A stretch of 64,000 nt of DNA from Oreocharis arfaki (lineage: Eukaryota; Chordata; Aves; Passeriformes; Paramythiidae): positions 68,804-132,803 of the forward strand of contig VZRR01003432.1 in assembly GCA_013398015.1 (NCBI GenBank). The letters run 5' to 3'. The notes beneath the pieces are model-generated. The model saw nothing but the letters and a program-made list of their open reading frames with translations, was not told where the DNA came from and did not search any database. A program made the translations under genes and the position numbers. This document shows positions 26,633 to 38,160 of the stretch, one piece after another (within the stretch, counting starts at the first letter, position 1; the number at the start of each line of letters is the position of its first letter).

Positions 26633-26915
26633 TGTAAGATAAACAATGCCCATGTTTTTGTAACGAATCTTTTCTAGACTGTATTTTTAGAATTGTTTTG
26701 CATTCCTTCTCCAGAAGCGGAAGAAGGTGATAGACTGAATTTATATCCTATCAATTTGGAGAGGCTTAACCTCTTCATCCAATTGTTGATTGTCTGTACA
26801 CATGTATATAAGTGTGAAAATAAATGAGGGGCCAGGCTTTTGCCCGTTGGCCCGAGACCTCGGCGTGTGTATGAAACCTGCGTCCATGCCTGATTATTAG
26901 TGTCAACCTGCGACA
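26633..26915 (+). mobile_element. Candidate compact retroviral LTR
   Basis: A 283-bp segment with TG...CA-type ends (tgtaagataa to tgcgaca) and a complete set of LTR signals in order: a CCAAT-like 'atccaattg' near 26778, TATA box 'gtatataag' at 26804-26812 and AATAAA at 26819-26824. It is followed by a CpG-bearing R/U5-like segment ('cccgagacctcggcgtgtgt'). AATAAA directly after the TATA box, upstream of R, is the arrangement known from avian alpharetroviral LTRs. I see no internal viral genes and no target-site duplication, and the left boundary is inferred only from the TG dinucleotide. It could instead be a cellular promoter-like segment. Confidence 0.5.
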
Positions 26916-27537
26916 AACCAGTGCCATGTACTGATGACTGGTGTACCATCTTCAATGGATTTGAAGCTGTACCTGTCTGAAACTGCTCATTTCTCTTTAC
27001 TTGCCTATCCAGGACATCTCAGTGGGAATGAGCTGAGGGAAGATCTAATCCTCTGTTTCCTACTCTCAGTTTTTAACATGTGCTACTTTGAAACAGCCTG
27101 CAATGACCAGGGTAAGCCTAAAAACCCCACAGATATTTGGTAGCGTTTTCTCACAGAATTTTCAGGGCTTAGTCTTTTAAAGAGACTAGAATTCAGACAC
27201 AACTGTTTTTCTTTTTTTAAGTTGTTGGGCACTATGTAATTTCGGTGTGTCTTGGCATGAGAAATCTCATTCTCTTTGCTTTTGTAAGCAGATTTAAAGG
27301 ATAACGTCAATTTCAGGAGATGATCTCCAAAACTTTATCTGTTTTAGAGATGTAGAAACATTGTCTGGCTTCTGTCTTACTGTTCTTAAGGTTTTACATT
27401 CTCCTGGCTTGTCTCTAAGTTTACCTAGCTGTCAGAAGTATGTGTGAATTTCACCATGTTCCTATGCCTATCTGAGCTCTAGAGAAGATATATATTTGGC
27501 TTAACTTAAGGAAACTTAAGGAAAAAGTGTTAACTGG

Positions 27538-27856
27538 TGTGCTAGTTTGGCTGGGATAGTGTTATTTTTTTTTTTTCTTGGTAGCTGTTATGCAGTTATG
27601 ACTTGGATTTGTGTTGGAAACAGTGTTGGTAACACAGGGACGTTTATATTATTGCTGAGCAATTCTTACACAGAGACAAAGCCTTCTCTGCTGAGGGTGC
27701 ACAAGGAGAGGGGACACAGCTGGGACAGCTGACCCCAACTGACCACAGGGATACTCCATACCATTTTGCATCATGCCCAGCGTATAGAGCTGGGGAAAGA
27801 ATAAAAGGGAGGGGGGGACATTCAGACATTTGTCTTCCCAAGTCACTGTTACGCAG
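27538..27856 (+). mobile_element. Avian ERV LTR fragment
   Basis: Begins 'tgtgctagtttggctgggat', the 5' terminus of an abundant bird LTR family that I take to be ERVL-like. It continues through 'ggacagctgaccccaactga', 'gatactccataccattttgc' and 'catgcccagcgtataga', then an AATAAA at 27800-27805 and 'ttgtcttcccaagtcactgt'. Similarity stops near 27856, so the 3' part is missing or too diverged. A T-run of about 12 bases lies near 27570. No internal retroviral sequence follows. The opposite-strand copy at 52482-53425 appears to be the same broad family. Confidence 0.8.
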
Positions 27857-30800
27857 CTGTCCAGGCAAAGGATTGGATTAGCAGCCTGGATATACAAGAG
27901 ATGTTTAATACTGGATTTAAATGGGAAGGGAAAGGAAGGCAAGTCTCCATTAAGTTTTATCAATGCACCTGCTATAGCTTCCAATATCCCAGGGACACAG
28001 CTGATTAAACACGGGTAGGACCTTAAAAAAGATCTATGTAGAGGACAGAGAAACACTGTGAAATGGGAGTAATCCTGTCTGTGGTCACTGGCTGCCCTCC
28101 CTGGCCTCTTCCAGGGAGCTACATACAGAAGGGTTGACAGTGAGCAGAACTTCCTTCATTCCATTGTCCGAAGAACACCTCAACAAGGGGCAGGTACCTC
28201 ATAAGGTTGCTCATTTTACCTTTGTTTCCTTGTCTGTCTGTATTTTGCAGCTTTGTATTTCCTCTTCCTTGCTGGAATAGACTAGCTTTTTCTTCTGTTT
28301 ATATGAAGCAGGGCCCACGTTTTCTTTCTCCCAGGAATAGGGAGGAATTGGGAGCCCTCCAGATAGTTTGGAGAGTGCTTCTCACCCACAGCATGGCATT
28401 TCAGGAGTTAAAAGCACCCCTTTTTCTTTCTTACAAGATTCCTTGCAGTTTGGGGGTTGACACTGCAATTGTGGCATATGATATCCAGGCCTTCTTTTCG
28501 TGGCTCTAAGGACACAGCAACAGCTTTTCATTTGGAAAAATTCACCCTGACATTATTTTTTTGCAATAGTGATCTAAAAGGCAGGAAAGGCCTTAACAGA
28601 AGGCATTCCATAACACTGGAGATGCTGTACTATGACTGAAGAGCAGAAGAAATGTGAATGAGTCTCCACTGTTCTTGGAGCTGCTGAACAAAAATAAGTC
28701 CTTTTGAAAATGCTACTGTTAGGAAACAACAGAGGAAGTAAAATAAAAGTGTCTTCTTGTTTTGGTCATATTTAAACCTCTGTTCAGACTATAAAACCAT
28801 AAGCAATTGCCTTCTGCTCTGGATAAGACTCAAGGTACCTGGGAACTACAAAAATCCAAATCCTTTCTTTCCAAATACATAGCACTGCTTATCTTCTTTT
28901 TTCTGTCATGTAAGAATTAATTAATTGACTGCAAATAGTTAAACTGATGACCAAGTGTAAGGGCAAACTCTACCCACAAACAGCAATGGAGAGTGTTGTG
29001 ACTCTCATATTGATATGATGAGGGGCAGAAGGTCTATTTATCCTTCTTTCTAATCAAATCTTGAGATAAATTCTACTAAGTTTAGTGAAAGGAATCTTCG
29101 AATGCTGTTAGCCTGACTGCCTTTTGAAGTATTGTCTATCAGCACACCTACTCTACTGCAGGAGCAAAATTCTGTAAGGAAATTCTTCGAGCTATGAGGT
29201 CCCCTTCTTCCCCCATTCAAGAATGGAGACACCTTCTTGTGGTCACTTTCTTCTTGTAGTAATATCCTCATCAGGTCTTGCTCCATGGGGCAATTGCAGC
29301 TGAGTGCCCTTTTCATTTTAAAGGAATTACAAAAGGGTGGGATGGAGAATAGGAGTTAGTACAGGTACAAGCCATGGCATGGACTCTAGCTCCTGCTAGG
29401 TAAACTACAAGATGTTTTCCTGGGTAAGGATTCTACCAAAGCTACAGCTGTCCAAAATTCTGAGTTGAATTCCAGCTCTTTTAAAATAGGATCCTAAAGA
29501 TAACCTACTCTCAGGCTTGCACCTGACTGTAGTAGGTGGTGGATGCAAACTCTCCTGATCAAATAAATGACATCTCCCAGCTGATTGCACATCTCACCTT
29601 AAAAAAGTAGCCTCTAATATTGTTTTGTAGGCTGTATTTGAAAGTGAAGAGCTTTGCACTGAGAGAAAAGATCATGAGTTCCAGTTAGTTTATTTTTTAA
29701 AAAGCTTGTCAAGGGAATCTTGAAGGCTCAGAGATATTTTCCAGTCAACAGTTTAGTCAAAATGATGCATTGAGCCATAAAGCACAAACCCTGTGGGGGA
29801 CAGTTCAGCCTCTGTTTGTTTTTATGAGTGCCTGTGGTACAGAGACCAAAGAACCTGCTTCAGTGCTGTAGCAGTTCAACATGTAAGCTGTGCCTTGACA
29901 AGCAGCAGGTGAATACAGAGTTCAGCCTAGTGGCACACAGAAGTGGCTGTCTCACTAGCCACTGAAAAATAGCACAGTAGGAGATAACCTTTCCTATCAA
30001 GAGAGTATAGTCCAAATAACCCAGGCAAGAAAGAGACATGTAGAGAAACTTAAAAACAGTTCGCTAAAGGCACCCAGCTGATGGCAGGTCATAAAGAGCG
30101 TTTCTGGCGAGAAGACAATTTTTTAAGGTTTCAGGTATTCTTCAATAGACACACCATGCAAATATATAATTACAGGATTTTGTGTTACAATAATTGCATC
30201 GTTATTGTTTACAACAGCCTTTTTAATGAGACAGAAGTTGCTTCACACTGTCTTAGTATGAACCTTTGTGGAACGTTGGGAGGCACTTCAAGGGTGCCAG
30301 TGAGCTGCCCAAGGGGATGTACCTGAGGCATCAGGCCAGGCTGTGGCTGAGAAATGAAAATGAACTGTGTCCAACACAGGCAATGAAGGGATTGTAAGAA
30401 GGTGAAGGGGAAATAATAAAAAAACCCCATCTAATTATGGAGTTGGAAAAAATGAACAAAAAACCAGGTTTTTTTCTGAAAACTCAGCGCCCTTCCACTT
30501 TGTGGTGTAATTTAAATCTTTCATAGGGAAAATGATGCTATGGCAAATTTTTTGTGCAGTGAAGGTTAAAACCAAAGCTATGGTAACAGTTTCTTAGGGT
30601 TACTTCTCTGCAACTTTTCAAAATATTTATTTAATAAAAACCTTATTTGAGTTAAAACTTCCAGCTACTTAAAGAGGAAAAAAACCCTATATGTATATAT
30701 GTAGGAAGAGAGTACAAAGTTAAAGACAAAAATTTCCACCAGTGGCAGTTGTATTCTGTGTGTTAATGTCAGCCATCTGCTTCAGCAAAACCTTCTCTTA

Positions 30801-31399
30801 CCAGCAATTTAAAGTGCATTCACTGTGAAAACAAACACAAACCCCTGAGCAGGATAATTCATCATCCGATCACATTTTTGCCCATGGAAGATAGCCATGC
30901 CTTAAAGCTTCTGCAGCTTAACGAACATTTGTCTTGTGGGTCTGGTAACAGCTTAAATCTCCTTGTAGTGAAATAAATCTTGACCCGTTAAGACGAGGTG
31001 GAAAAGATCAAAATACGGTGCCAGAGAACTGGATAAAACAATCTGAGTAACGTTTGCATCATAACTTAAAATAGAAAAATATTTACTATGTGTGTTCTCC
31101 GAATTCACTGGATTTGGTGGCATCAAGCTGTGTCTGTTGGTATCAGCTGCTTGGTTTAGCAGTGGTGAATGTCAGACTTCTTTCATGGTTCATATACAGA
31201 TAACACGCAGAACAAGATCTCACAAGGAAATTAAGGTCTGGTTTACTGAATTGCATTTTGAAGCTTTCTCTCAGGACTATGAACTAAGTGGTACTTTAAA
31301 ATTTTGTAGCATGTGAAAATGCCTGGAGGGGAAGGGAAAAAATAATTGTTTTTTATATCCATAGGGGACATGAAGACAACTTAGATCATCTAAGAGTGT
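27857..31399. other. unique non-coding sequence
   Basis: No recognised repeat or coding exon. Reading frames are short, and those at 27649-28056 overlap the LTR antisense. The block at 30600-30700 is very A/T-rich. Confidence 0.4.
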
Positions 31400-31630
31400 A
31401 GATTTAGATTAGATATTAGGAAAAAATTCTTTACCACGAGAATAGTGGAACAGGTTGCTTAGAGAAATTGAGTCTGCCCCATCCTTGTCAGTGTTTAAGG
31501 TTGGGCTGGATGGGGTTTTGAGCAACCTGGTCTAGTGGGAGGTGCCCCTGCCCATGCCATAGAGGGTTGTAACTAGGTGATCATTGAGGTCCCTTCTGAC
31601 TCAAACCATTCTATGATACATTCTATAGTT
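31400..31630 (+). mobile_element. CR1: CR1 LINE 3' fragment
   Basis: Plus-strand CR1 3' end starting at 'gatttagattagatattagg', followed by 'aaaaattctttaccacgag', 'ggttgggctggatggggttt', 'gcaacctggtctagtgggag' and terminal degenerate octamers ending 'catteta'-like at 31607-31628. It is 5'-truncated to about 230 bp. Confidence 0.92.
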
Positions 31631-33124
31631 CAACAATTCATCTGATTTGTAGTTCATTCACATATATTTGAGGACAACTGACTAATCAAATTGATCATTC
31701 TCACTGAGCTCCTTTAAAATCTCTTCACCTCATCCAAATTCTCTTGGGAAAGCAGTGGTCAAAAGTGCATATGAAGCTTAGGTAAAGTGTTACTAGGTCT
31801 GTGGAAAGTGAAGGGTTTACTCACAGGCACCTGTGAAGTTCAGCAGAAGCCTCAGGGTAACCTGAGTCCATCTGGCCTGCTTATCACCTTTATAACACTC
31901 ACAGTGCATGATGAGGTTTCTCATTGGCACCCATTTAAAAGCATAACAAGAAACAAAAGCAATCTTCTAAATTACGTCTTTGTTTTCATTTGGAGCTTAA
32001 TAGTATTTCCAAGCCTTTTTATAATGACCTTGTAAAATCATTGACTGCTATTTCCTTTTTTTTTTTTTTGGTACGTGGTGCTTTTAAAATCTGAGTCAGG
32101 GCTCAATATCAGAACACCCTATTCAGTAAGAGCAGGGTAGATAATTTAATTTTACATTGGAGTAATGTAATCTTCATGCTACCTTTCTGTTTTTATTTAT
32201 AACTGAAGAAATTCATTTCCTTTTGCCCTTCCTCTACCTTCTATGTCCAGAGAAGAGAAAAAGGTTACAGAAATCTCTACCAGCAGTTTTTTGCATAGTC
32301 ATCAATATGGTTACAGCCTATGCTGCAGACTTTCCTCTTTTCCTTACTCCACCTCTTTCCCTCTTTTCCTTACTCCACCTCCTTTAGTGTCTCTGCTATA
32401 GAGTCAGTTTGTCATCCCTTAGCTCAGCAGCATCCAAAAGCCCATCAAGCTGATTCTTCCTTGCAGCCCATCAGATTTGCCTCTCCTCTAAATCATCAGG
32501 GTGCTACTTGTCTTTGGCTATTCCTGTCCATGAAGGTGCTGTGATCTGCAGGCTGAAAGCTGGTTTTGTGTAGCCTGATTTAAGATTTGCAAAGGGCAGT
32601 ACTTTCAATTTCTTAATTTTCAAGGCATTGTAAATGCCAGGATATGCAAATGTAGGAAATGAAGCTTGGCAGAAACAATAGCTCTTGGAAAACCTCATTA
32701 GAGTACCTCATGTACTGCTGGGGCCAGAGCAGAACTATTCTTGAAAATACAGTTTTGTTCAGAGGGCAATGCAGAGCTACAGCTTGTTTCCCATTGTGCT
32801 CCATCACCCTCCAGAGTCCAGCTTTTTCCACTCAGAAGGACACAAGCTCTTAGTGCACCCAGAAATAGGCTTGGGAATAAACTCTGTTGTGTTTCATTTC
32901 CTGCACTGGCACTAACCTTCTGGCCCATCTGTTACGAGACCATATAGGATGTGGAAAAGCTGGGTTCAGTTCCCTCCTCTGTCTGGGGAAATGTGAGCCT
33001 GCTACTTTCCAAGGGCACAGCAGGTTTTGTATTGTACAGGTACTTGTGAAAACTGCCTGGCCTTGAGTTGTTAGAGGTAGCCATGTAATGCCTTGAAAAA
33101 CTGGTGCTGTGAATATGACTTCAT
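31631..33124. other. unique sequence with short tandem duplication
   Basis: No gene recognised. It contains a T-run (32056-32069) and two copies of a 20-bp pyrimidine-rich unit (32335-32354 and 32361-32380). Confidence 0.4.
32335..32380. repeat. 20-bp unit tandemly duplicated, period 26
   Basis: The sequence ctcttttccttactccacct occurs twice, separated by 6 bp. It is pyrimidine-rich and fits replication slippage. Confidence 0.85.
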
Positions 33125-34533
33125 ACAGAATTACAGAGTTATAAACTGTAGGACTTCGGCACATGGTCTAGTCCTACCCTCTGCTCAAAGAAGGGTCAAC
33201 CAGAAAAGGTTGGCCAGGGTCATGTACAGTAAGAATCTGAGTATCTCCAAAGTATTCAAACACAGACTGTCTGGCAAACATGCACTAGTGTTTGACTCTC
33301 CACAAAGTAAAAAAGAAAAGGTTTCTTTTATGCTTAGATTGAATTTTCTTTTTCTTTTATTTGCACCCATTGACTCTTGTTCTGTAACTGGCCATCACCG
33401 AGAAGACTTTGACTGCATCTTCATTATTTCGCTCCATCAGGTATTTACAGACACTGAAAAGATGCCCCAGAGCTTTCTGTTTTACAGGCTGAACTGTCCC
33501 ATCTCTCTTGACCTCTCCTTGTACGGCAGGTGCTCCAATTCTTGAACAATTTTTGTAGACTTTTACCAGACTCACTCCAATAAGTCTTTCTCATGTTGAG
33601 GACCGCAGCACTGGATCCAGCACTCCAGATGCTGAGTAGCAGGGGAGTATTCCCTGCCTCGACCTTCTGGCAATGCTCTACCTAAAGCATCACATTATGC
33701 TATGGACTTTCTTTGCCACAACTGCCCAGTTCTGGCTCATATTCAACATCTTGCCTCTGCAAAGATGCATTTCAACCTGTTACTGTTGGCTCATCTCTCC
33801 AGCCTGTTGAGGTCTCTCTGTATGGCAGCACAACCCTCCAGTGCATCAAACACTCCTTCCATTTTTGAATCCCCTAAAAATCTGCTGAGGATGCAGTCTG
33901 TCCCATTTTCTGGGTCTTTCATGAAGATGGTGAGAAGTTTGGCTCCAGTATCGGCCCTGGGGTGCACCAATAACGTGTGGTCTCCAGCTGGACATTGTCC
34001 TGATGACCATAACCTTTTCAGCCTGGTACTTGATAACAGTTTTCTGCCCGCCTCACTGTCCGTGTGTCTAGGCTATTCTTCATCTGTTTGTGACTAAGTT
34101 ATCGGAGACTTCGCTTTGGTAGAATCAAAATGAAGAAGACACATTGCTCTCCCCTTATACATGAAGATACTCACCTTTTTAGGGAAGGCTCTCTTTGCTC
34201 TCTCAGGCATGATTTTCCCTTCATAAATCCGTGCTGACAACTCACAGTCACTTACTTGTGCTTAACAAATTTGGAAGTGCTCCATCACCTGCCCAAGGAT
34301 CAAGTTGAGGCTGACTGTACTTTGGATTCTCCTTCTTGCTATTCTTGAAGATAGGAGTGACATTTGCTTTCTGTCAGTCCTTAGGAAATTCCCCCAGTTG
34401 TCCTGACTACCATGGCAAGAGCAGCTTCACAATGTCGTCAAACAGCTTCTCAGCTATTATTAGTTCCCACGGACTTACGTATGTCCAGTGTAAGTGTTAC
34501 CTGACCTCTTCCCCCTCCATCAAGGGTCTTGCC

Positions 34534-34782
34534 TTATCTAGACTTTTTATCTGCTCTCAGGGTCTGAGATTTCCAAAGGCCACTTCTACCAGTTAATACT
34601 GAAACAAAGAAAGCATTCAGAAGTACTTTTCCCTTTTTCGCCAAGTTCCTCAACTCATTCAGCTCTGGGCACACATTTTCCGTGGTCTTTCTCCTGCTGT
34701 TGATAGAGCTGTAGAAACTTTTCTTATTGTTCTTCTTGTTCCTTGCCAGATTCAACTCCAGGTAGGCTTCGTCTTTTCTCAA
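34534..34782 (-). pseudogene. CR1 ORF2 remnant, linker before RT
   Basis: An 82-codon minus-strand frame whose peptide includes LELNLARNKKNNKKSFY and LLNAFFVSVLTG. These are recognisable versions of the conserved CR1 ORF2 segment between the endonuclease and reverse-transcriptase domains. It continues, after a stop, the frame at 34786-34992. It is part of the dead 33125-35030 element, not a host gene. It contains no catalytic residues. Confidence 0.8.
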
Positions 34783-34785
34783 TCC

Positions 34786-34992
34786 TTACCTGTGACTTTG
34801 AGCAGTGTCTGTGCATTCCTCCTGGTTGATCTTACCCTGCTTGTATGCTTCTTTTCTATGTCTAAGTTTAGTCAGAAGCTCCTTGTTCATGCATGCAGGC
34901 TGCATATTACATTTTTGCCTAGGTTTTTGCATGTTGGGTTGGACCAGTCTTGAGCTTGGAGAAGGCTTCCGTACGAACCTGCTCTCCGCCAT
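34786..34992 (-). pseudogene. CR1 ORF2 remnant, upstream piece
   Basis: A 68-codon frame with the motif NKELLTKLRHRKEAY, characteristic of the CR1 ORF2 region just upstream of the remnant at 34534-34782. The two are in the expected order on the minus strand, separated by a stop. The start methionine is incidental. Confidence 0.8.
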
Positions 34993-35030
34993 TCTTTTCT
35001 CCAGGACAGTATTGCCTGGGGTTTGAGATG

Positions 35031-37154
35031 AGCCACTGGGAAACCCCTGCGTGACTTAGGAAGTACCTCAGGCAACCTCAAAAAGAAGAAGAGATCCTAT
35101 TTGCTGATAAACCCAAAGGAAAGCACAGGTAAGCCACTCATTTTCTACAAAATGCCCTAATGCTCTGCCATACTGGAATGATGAAGAGCAAGGAAATTCT
35201 TGGGGTTGCATGAACATGAGTCTCACTTTATGAATTTCTGGAAGTGATCTAGAATAGGATAGAATGCTCTTTGCTTTTCCTTGGGAACTTGTGTCAGCTG
35301 CTTGCTGAAACTGCCATTTTGTTTTTAAAGGTTTCCAATTTAGTAAAGCTTCTTATCTTTCTCTCTTTCTTTTTTTTTTTTTTCAAGATATTTGGGGTTG
35401 GAGTTCGAAATTGTCTGTGGGCATTTCTGCAAACTTCTTTATTACATCTCTCATTTTTTGGGGGCAAAACGGATGATGGTTTGCATTTAGACAGTTACAC
35501 ATCAGATTTTTAACTAATCAAGAATGATAATTATTATCTGAGCACATTCCAGGACGAACAGATTTTGCTGACTCATAAATAATTGCAGATAAGAGCGTGG
35601 CTCAACCAATGCTATAACTGGAAGTTGTATGTTAGTGATTTTGGAGCAAATACTAGCAGAACATACAACAAACTTTATCTGAGAGACTACAAAGTCCCTG
35701 GCAAAGACTAATGATGATTAATGAATGGTCAAACTCTTGTTTAAGACTTCCTCAAGATAACAGGGCTTGTCTATGTGCACCTTGCTCCAGCTGCACCCCT
35801 CTCTGTGCTCCTCACTTCCGCACCCTTCCGAGCTGCAGAAATATTATGCTTAGATATCCAAACCAAGGTGCAAAAAGGTCTGTGAGCTTAGATTGGGTTT
35901 GTTGACCTAAGAGTGACCATCTGCTTCCCTGTGTTCTCTTTTCCATTTGGATTTTTATTCATAGAAAACCCCTGGCTGCAAGACATTATGTAGCTCATAC
36001 GTAGATTGAACATACAGTGGAAAAAGAATGCATAGTTGTGTTTCCTCTTGCTCTGTGGTTGAAAATGGCTGAGTGATACCTGTCTCTGTATGAATTGGCA
36101 GAAGTCTTTCAGAAAGTCTTGATCTTACAAAAGGAGAAGATGCCTAGAGGTCTCAGCATGGCTCATTTATATCTTAGATGACAGTTAGCACCATTAGAAG
36201 GTGAGCTGGCTGTTCATACAAGAAAATTTCCATGATAAACTGAAGAAGCAAAGGTAGCTGAAGGACTTTCTACTCTGTTCCTTATCTACAGTCCACTGTT
36301 TCCTACGTTTCATAGGAACTTTTCCACAATCTGTTATATATTGCAGCCCTCCTATTGTGGAAGACAAAATTCTTTTGCTGGTTTGAGCTACACTATAACT
36401 ATCAGGCGAACAGAAGATACCCCGTCTCCCAGAGCTCTGTCAGGATGTCTGTGTTGTGCCATTTGGATGGCAAAGATAATTCATATCAACTAGTCCCAAT
36501 CTTCTACTTCATGATGTTCACTTTATCAAAGCGAGTTACTTAGAGTTCAGTCTCTCCTCTCTTCTGCATTGGGTGCATAGATCAAACCTCAGTGTACTAC
36601 ACAGTAAAATCAATTGGTATTCAGCTGCAGATCCTCTGCACAGTGGCAGAGACTTGTTGGCTGCCTTCCAAGGTAGGTTTCAAAAGAACTCTTGAACATG
36701 CTGAAAATAGAAGAGACACTTAAAGGAATCATTTCTTAGTTAAGGATAAAAGAGACATGACTCTCAAACTGACTTGAGGGTCTTTTGCAGACCAATATTG
36801 ATACAGTTTGTCTTACAGAGTATATATCCCATTTCCCTTCACTGCAAGCTGTTAACTTTGGGGTTTTTTCCCCATTCTTTGCTCTTAACTCTCTCTTACT
36901 GATCAATATACCTCCCTCTGTTTACCTTGTGCTTGATCAGTCAGTATGGGCTGGCTTACTTGATGCCTTTTTAAGGGTGCAAATGCATGGATGGTAGTGT
37001 AACTTGCCCGTTATGGTTGGGGATCTGGACCTGGGAGACTGACAAAACACATCACTTTGTTTTGAATTAAAAAAGCCTTTCCCAAACAATAAGAAACATA
37101 CAACTTTCTCCAAGGAGAAATCACACTCTGATAGTTATGTTTAATGTCTTGATG
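35031..37154. other. unique sequence, possible regulatory block
   Basis: No gene recognised. It contains a T-run (35370-35383). It also holds an AT-rich block at 35505-35615 with AP-1/MARE-like (tgctgactca, 35566-35575), GATA-like and CCAAT-like motifs, treated as a finding. Confidence 0.4.
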
Positions 37155-38160
37155 TCCAGGTGGACACTAGTGACAAGTGGAGTTCCTCAGGGATTAATAT
37201 CAGGACTAGTGCTCTTTAACATCTTTGGAACAGTGGATTGAGGGCACCCTCAGCAACTTTGCCAACAACACCAAGCTGTGTGGTGCAGTTGACACACTTC
37301 AGGGAAGGGATGCCATTCAGAGGGACCTGGACAGGCTTGAAAGGTGGGTCTATGTGAACCTCATGAAGTTCAATAGCTAATGAAAGGCCAAGTGCAAGGT
37401 CCTGCTTGTGGGTTGGGGCAATCCCAAGCACACATGCAGGCTGAGTGGGGCAGCATGGGGAGAGAGACCATATATTGAGAGCAGCCCTGGGGAGAAGGAC
37501 TTGGGGCTGTTGGCTCATGAGAAGCTCAACATCTCCTGACAATGTGCAATTGCAGCTCATAAAGCCAACCATGTCCTGGGCTGCATCCAAAGCAACGTGG
37601 GCAGCAGGGTGAGGGAGGGAATTCTGCCCCTCTACTCAGTACAGGTGAGACCCACCTGCAGTGCTGCATCCACCTCTGGGGGCCCCAATGTAAGAAGGAC
37701 ATGGACCTGTTGGAGCAAGTCCAGAGGAGACCAAGAAGATGCTCAGAGGGCTGGAGCACTTCTATTAAGACAGGCTGAGAGACATGGGTCTGTTCAGTCT
37801 GGAGAAGAGAACTTCCAGCATCTTCCAGTGCCTAGAGGGAATACAAGAGAGCTGGAGGGACTTTTGACTACGGCATGTAGTGATAGCATAGCAGGGAATG
37901 CCCTGTAAACTAAAAGAAGTGTGTTCAGATTAGATCTAAGGAGGAAATTCTTCACCATGAGGGTGGTGAGGCACAGCTGCACATTTCCCAGAGATACTGT
38001 GGATGCCCCATCCCTGGAAGTGTTCAAGGCCAAGCTGAATGGGGCTTTGAGCAACCTGCTCTAGTCGAAGCTACCAATGCTCATGTCAGGGAGGTTGGAA
38101 CTAGATGATTTTTAAGGTCCCTTCCAACCCAAACCATTCTATGTTTCTGTGATTCTATGA
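37155..38160 (+). mobile_element. CR1: CR1 LINE, 1.0 kb 3' portion
   Basis: Plus-strand CR1 starting inside the reverse-transcriptase region. 'gtggagttcctcagggatta' corresponds to the conserved GVPQGS-type box. It runs through the C-terminal ORF2 segment ('cctctactcagtacaggtga' near 37630; 'gttcagtctggagaagagaa' near 37790) into the 3' UTR, and ends with 'cccttccaacccaaaccatt' and octamers at 38140-38158. The usual catalytic aspartate pair is altered: 'tttgccaacaacaccaagct' at about 37258 replaces the FADDTK-coding block, changing both aspartate codons to AAC. Stops and frameshifts elsewhere confirm a dead copy. Confidence 0.95.

Larger units (their letters stand above)
33125..35030 (-). mobile_element. 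CR1: CR1 LINE, 1.9 kb 5'-truncated copy
   Basis: The longest transposon copy in the window. Reading the plus strand, it starts with the reversed 3' end ('cagaattacagagttataaa'). It then passes through the 3' UTR and the C-terminal ORF2 region (33420-33880) and the reverse-transcriptase core, seen reversed as 'aagtttggctccagtatcgg ... ggggtgcaccaata' (33930-33970). It ends in the linker upstream of RT (34530-35000). ORF2 encodes endonuclease plus reverse transcriptase. This copy is interrupted by many stops, frameshifts and at least one deletion, so it is dead. Plus-strand frames at 33093-33545 and 33702-34097 are antisense shadows. Confidence 0.88.

Noticed and set aside
27649..28056. 135-codon minus-strand ORF
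   Set aside because: Its 3' half is antisense to the ERV LTR at 27538-27856 and the remainder shows no recognisable domain.
33093..34097. Plus-strand ORFs of 150 and 131 codons
   Set aside because: They are antisense to the minus-strand CR1 element; the peptides match no protein and the sense strand explains the sequence.
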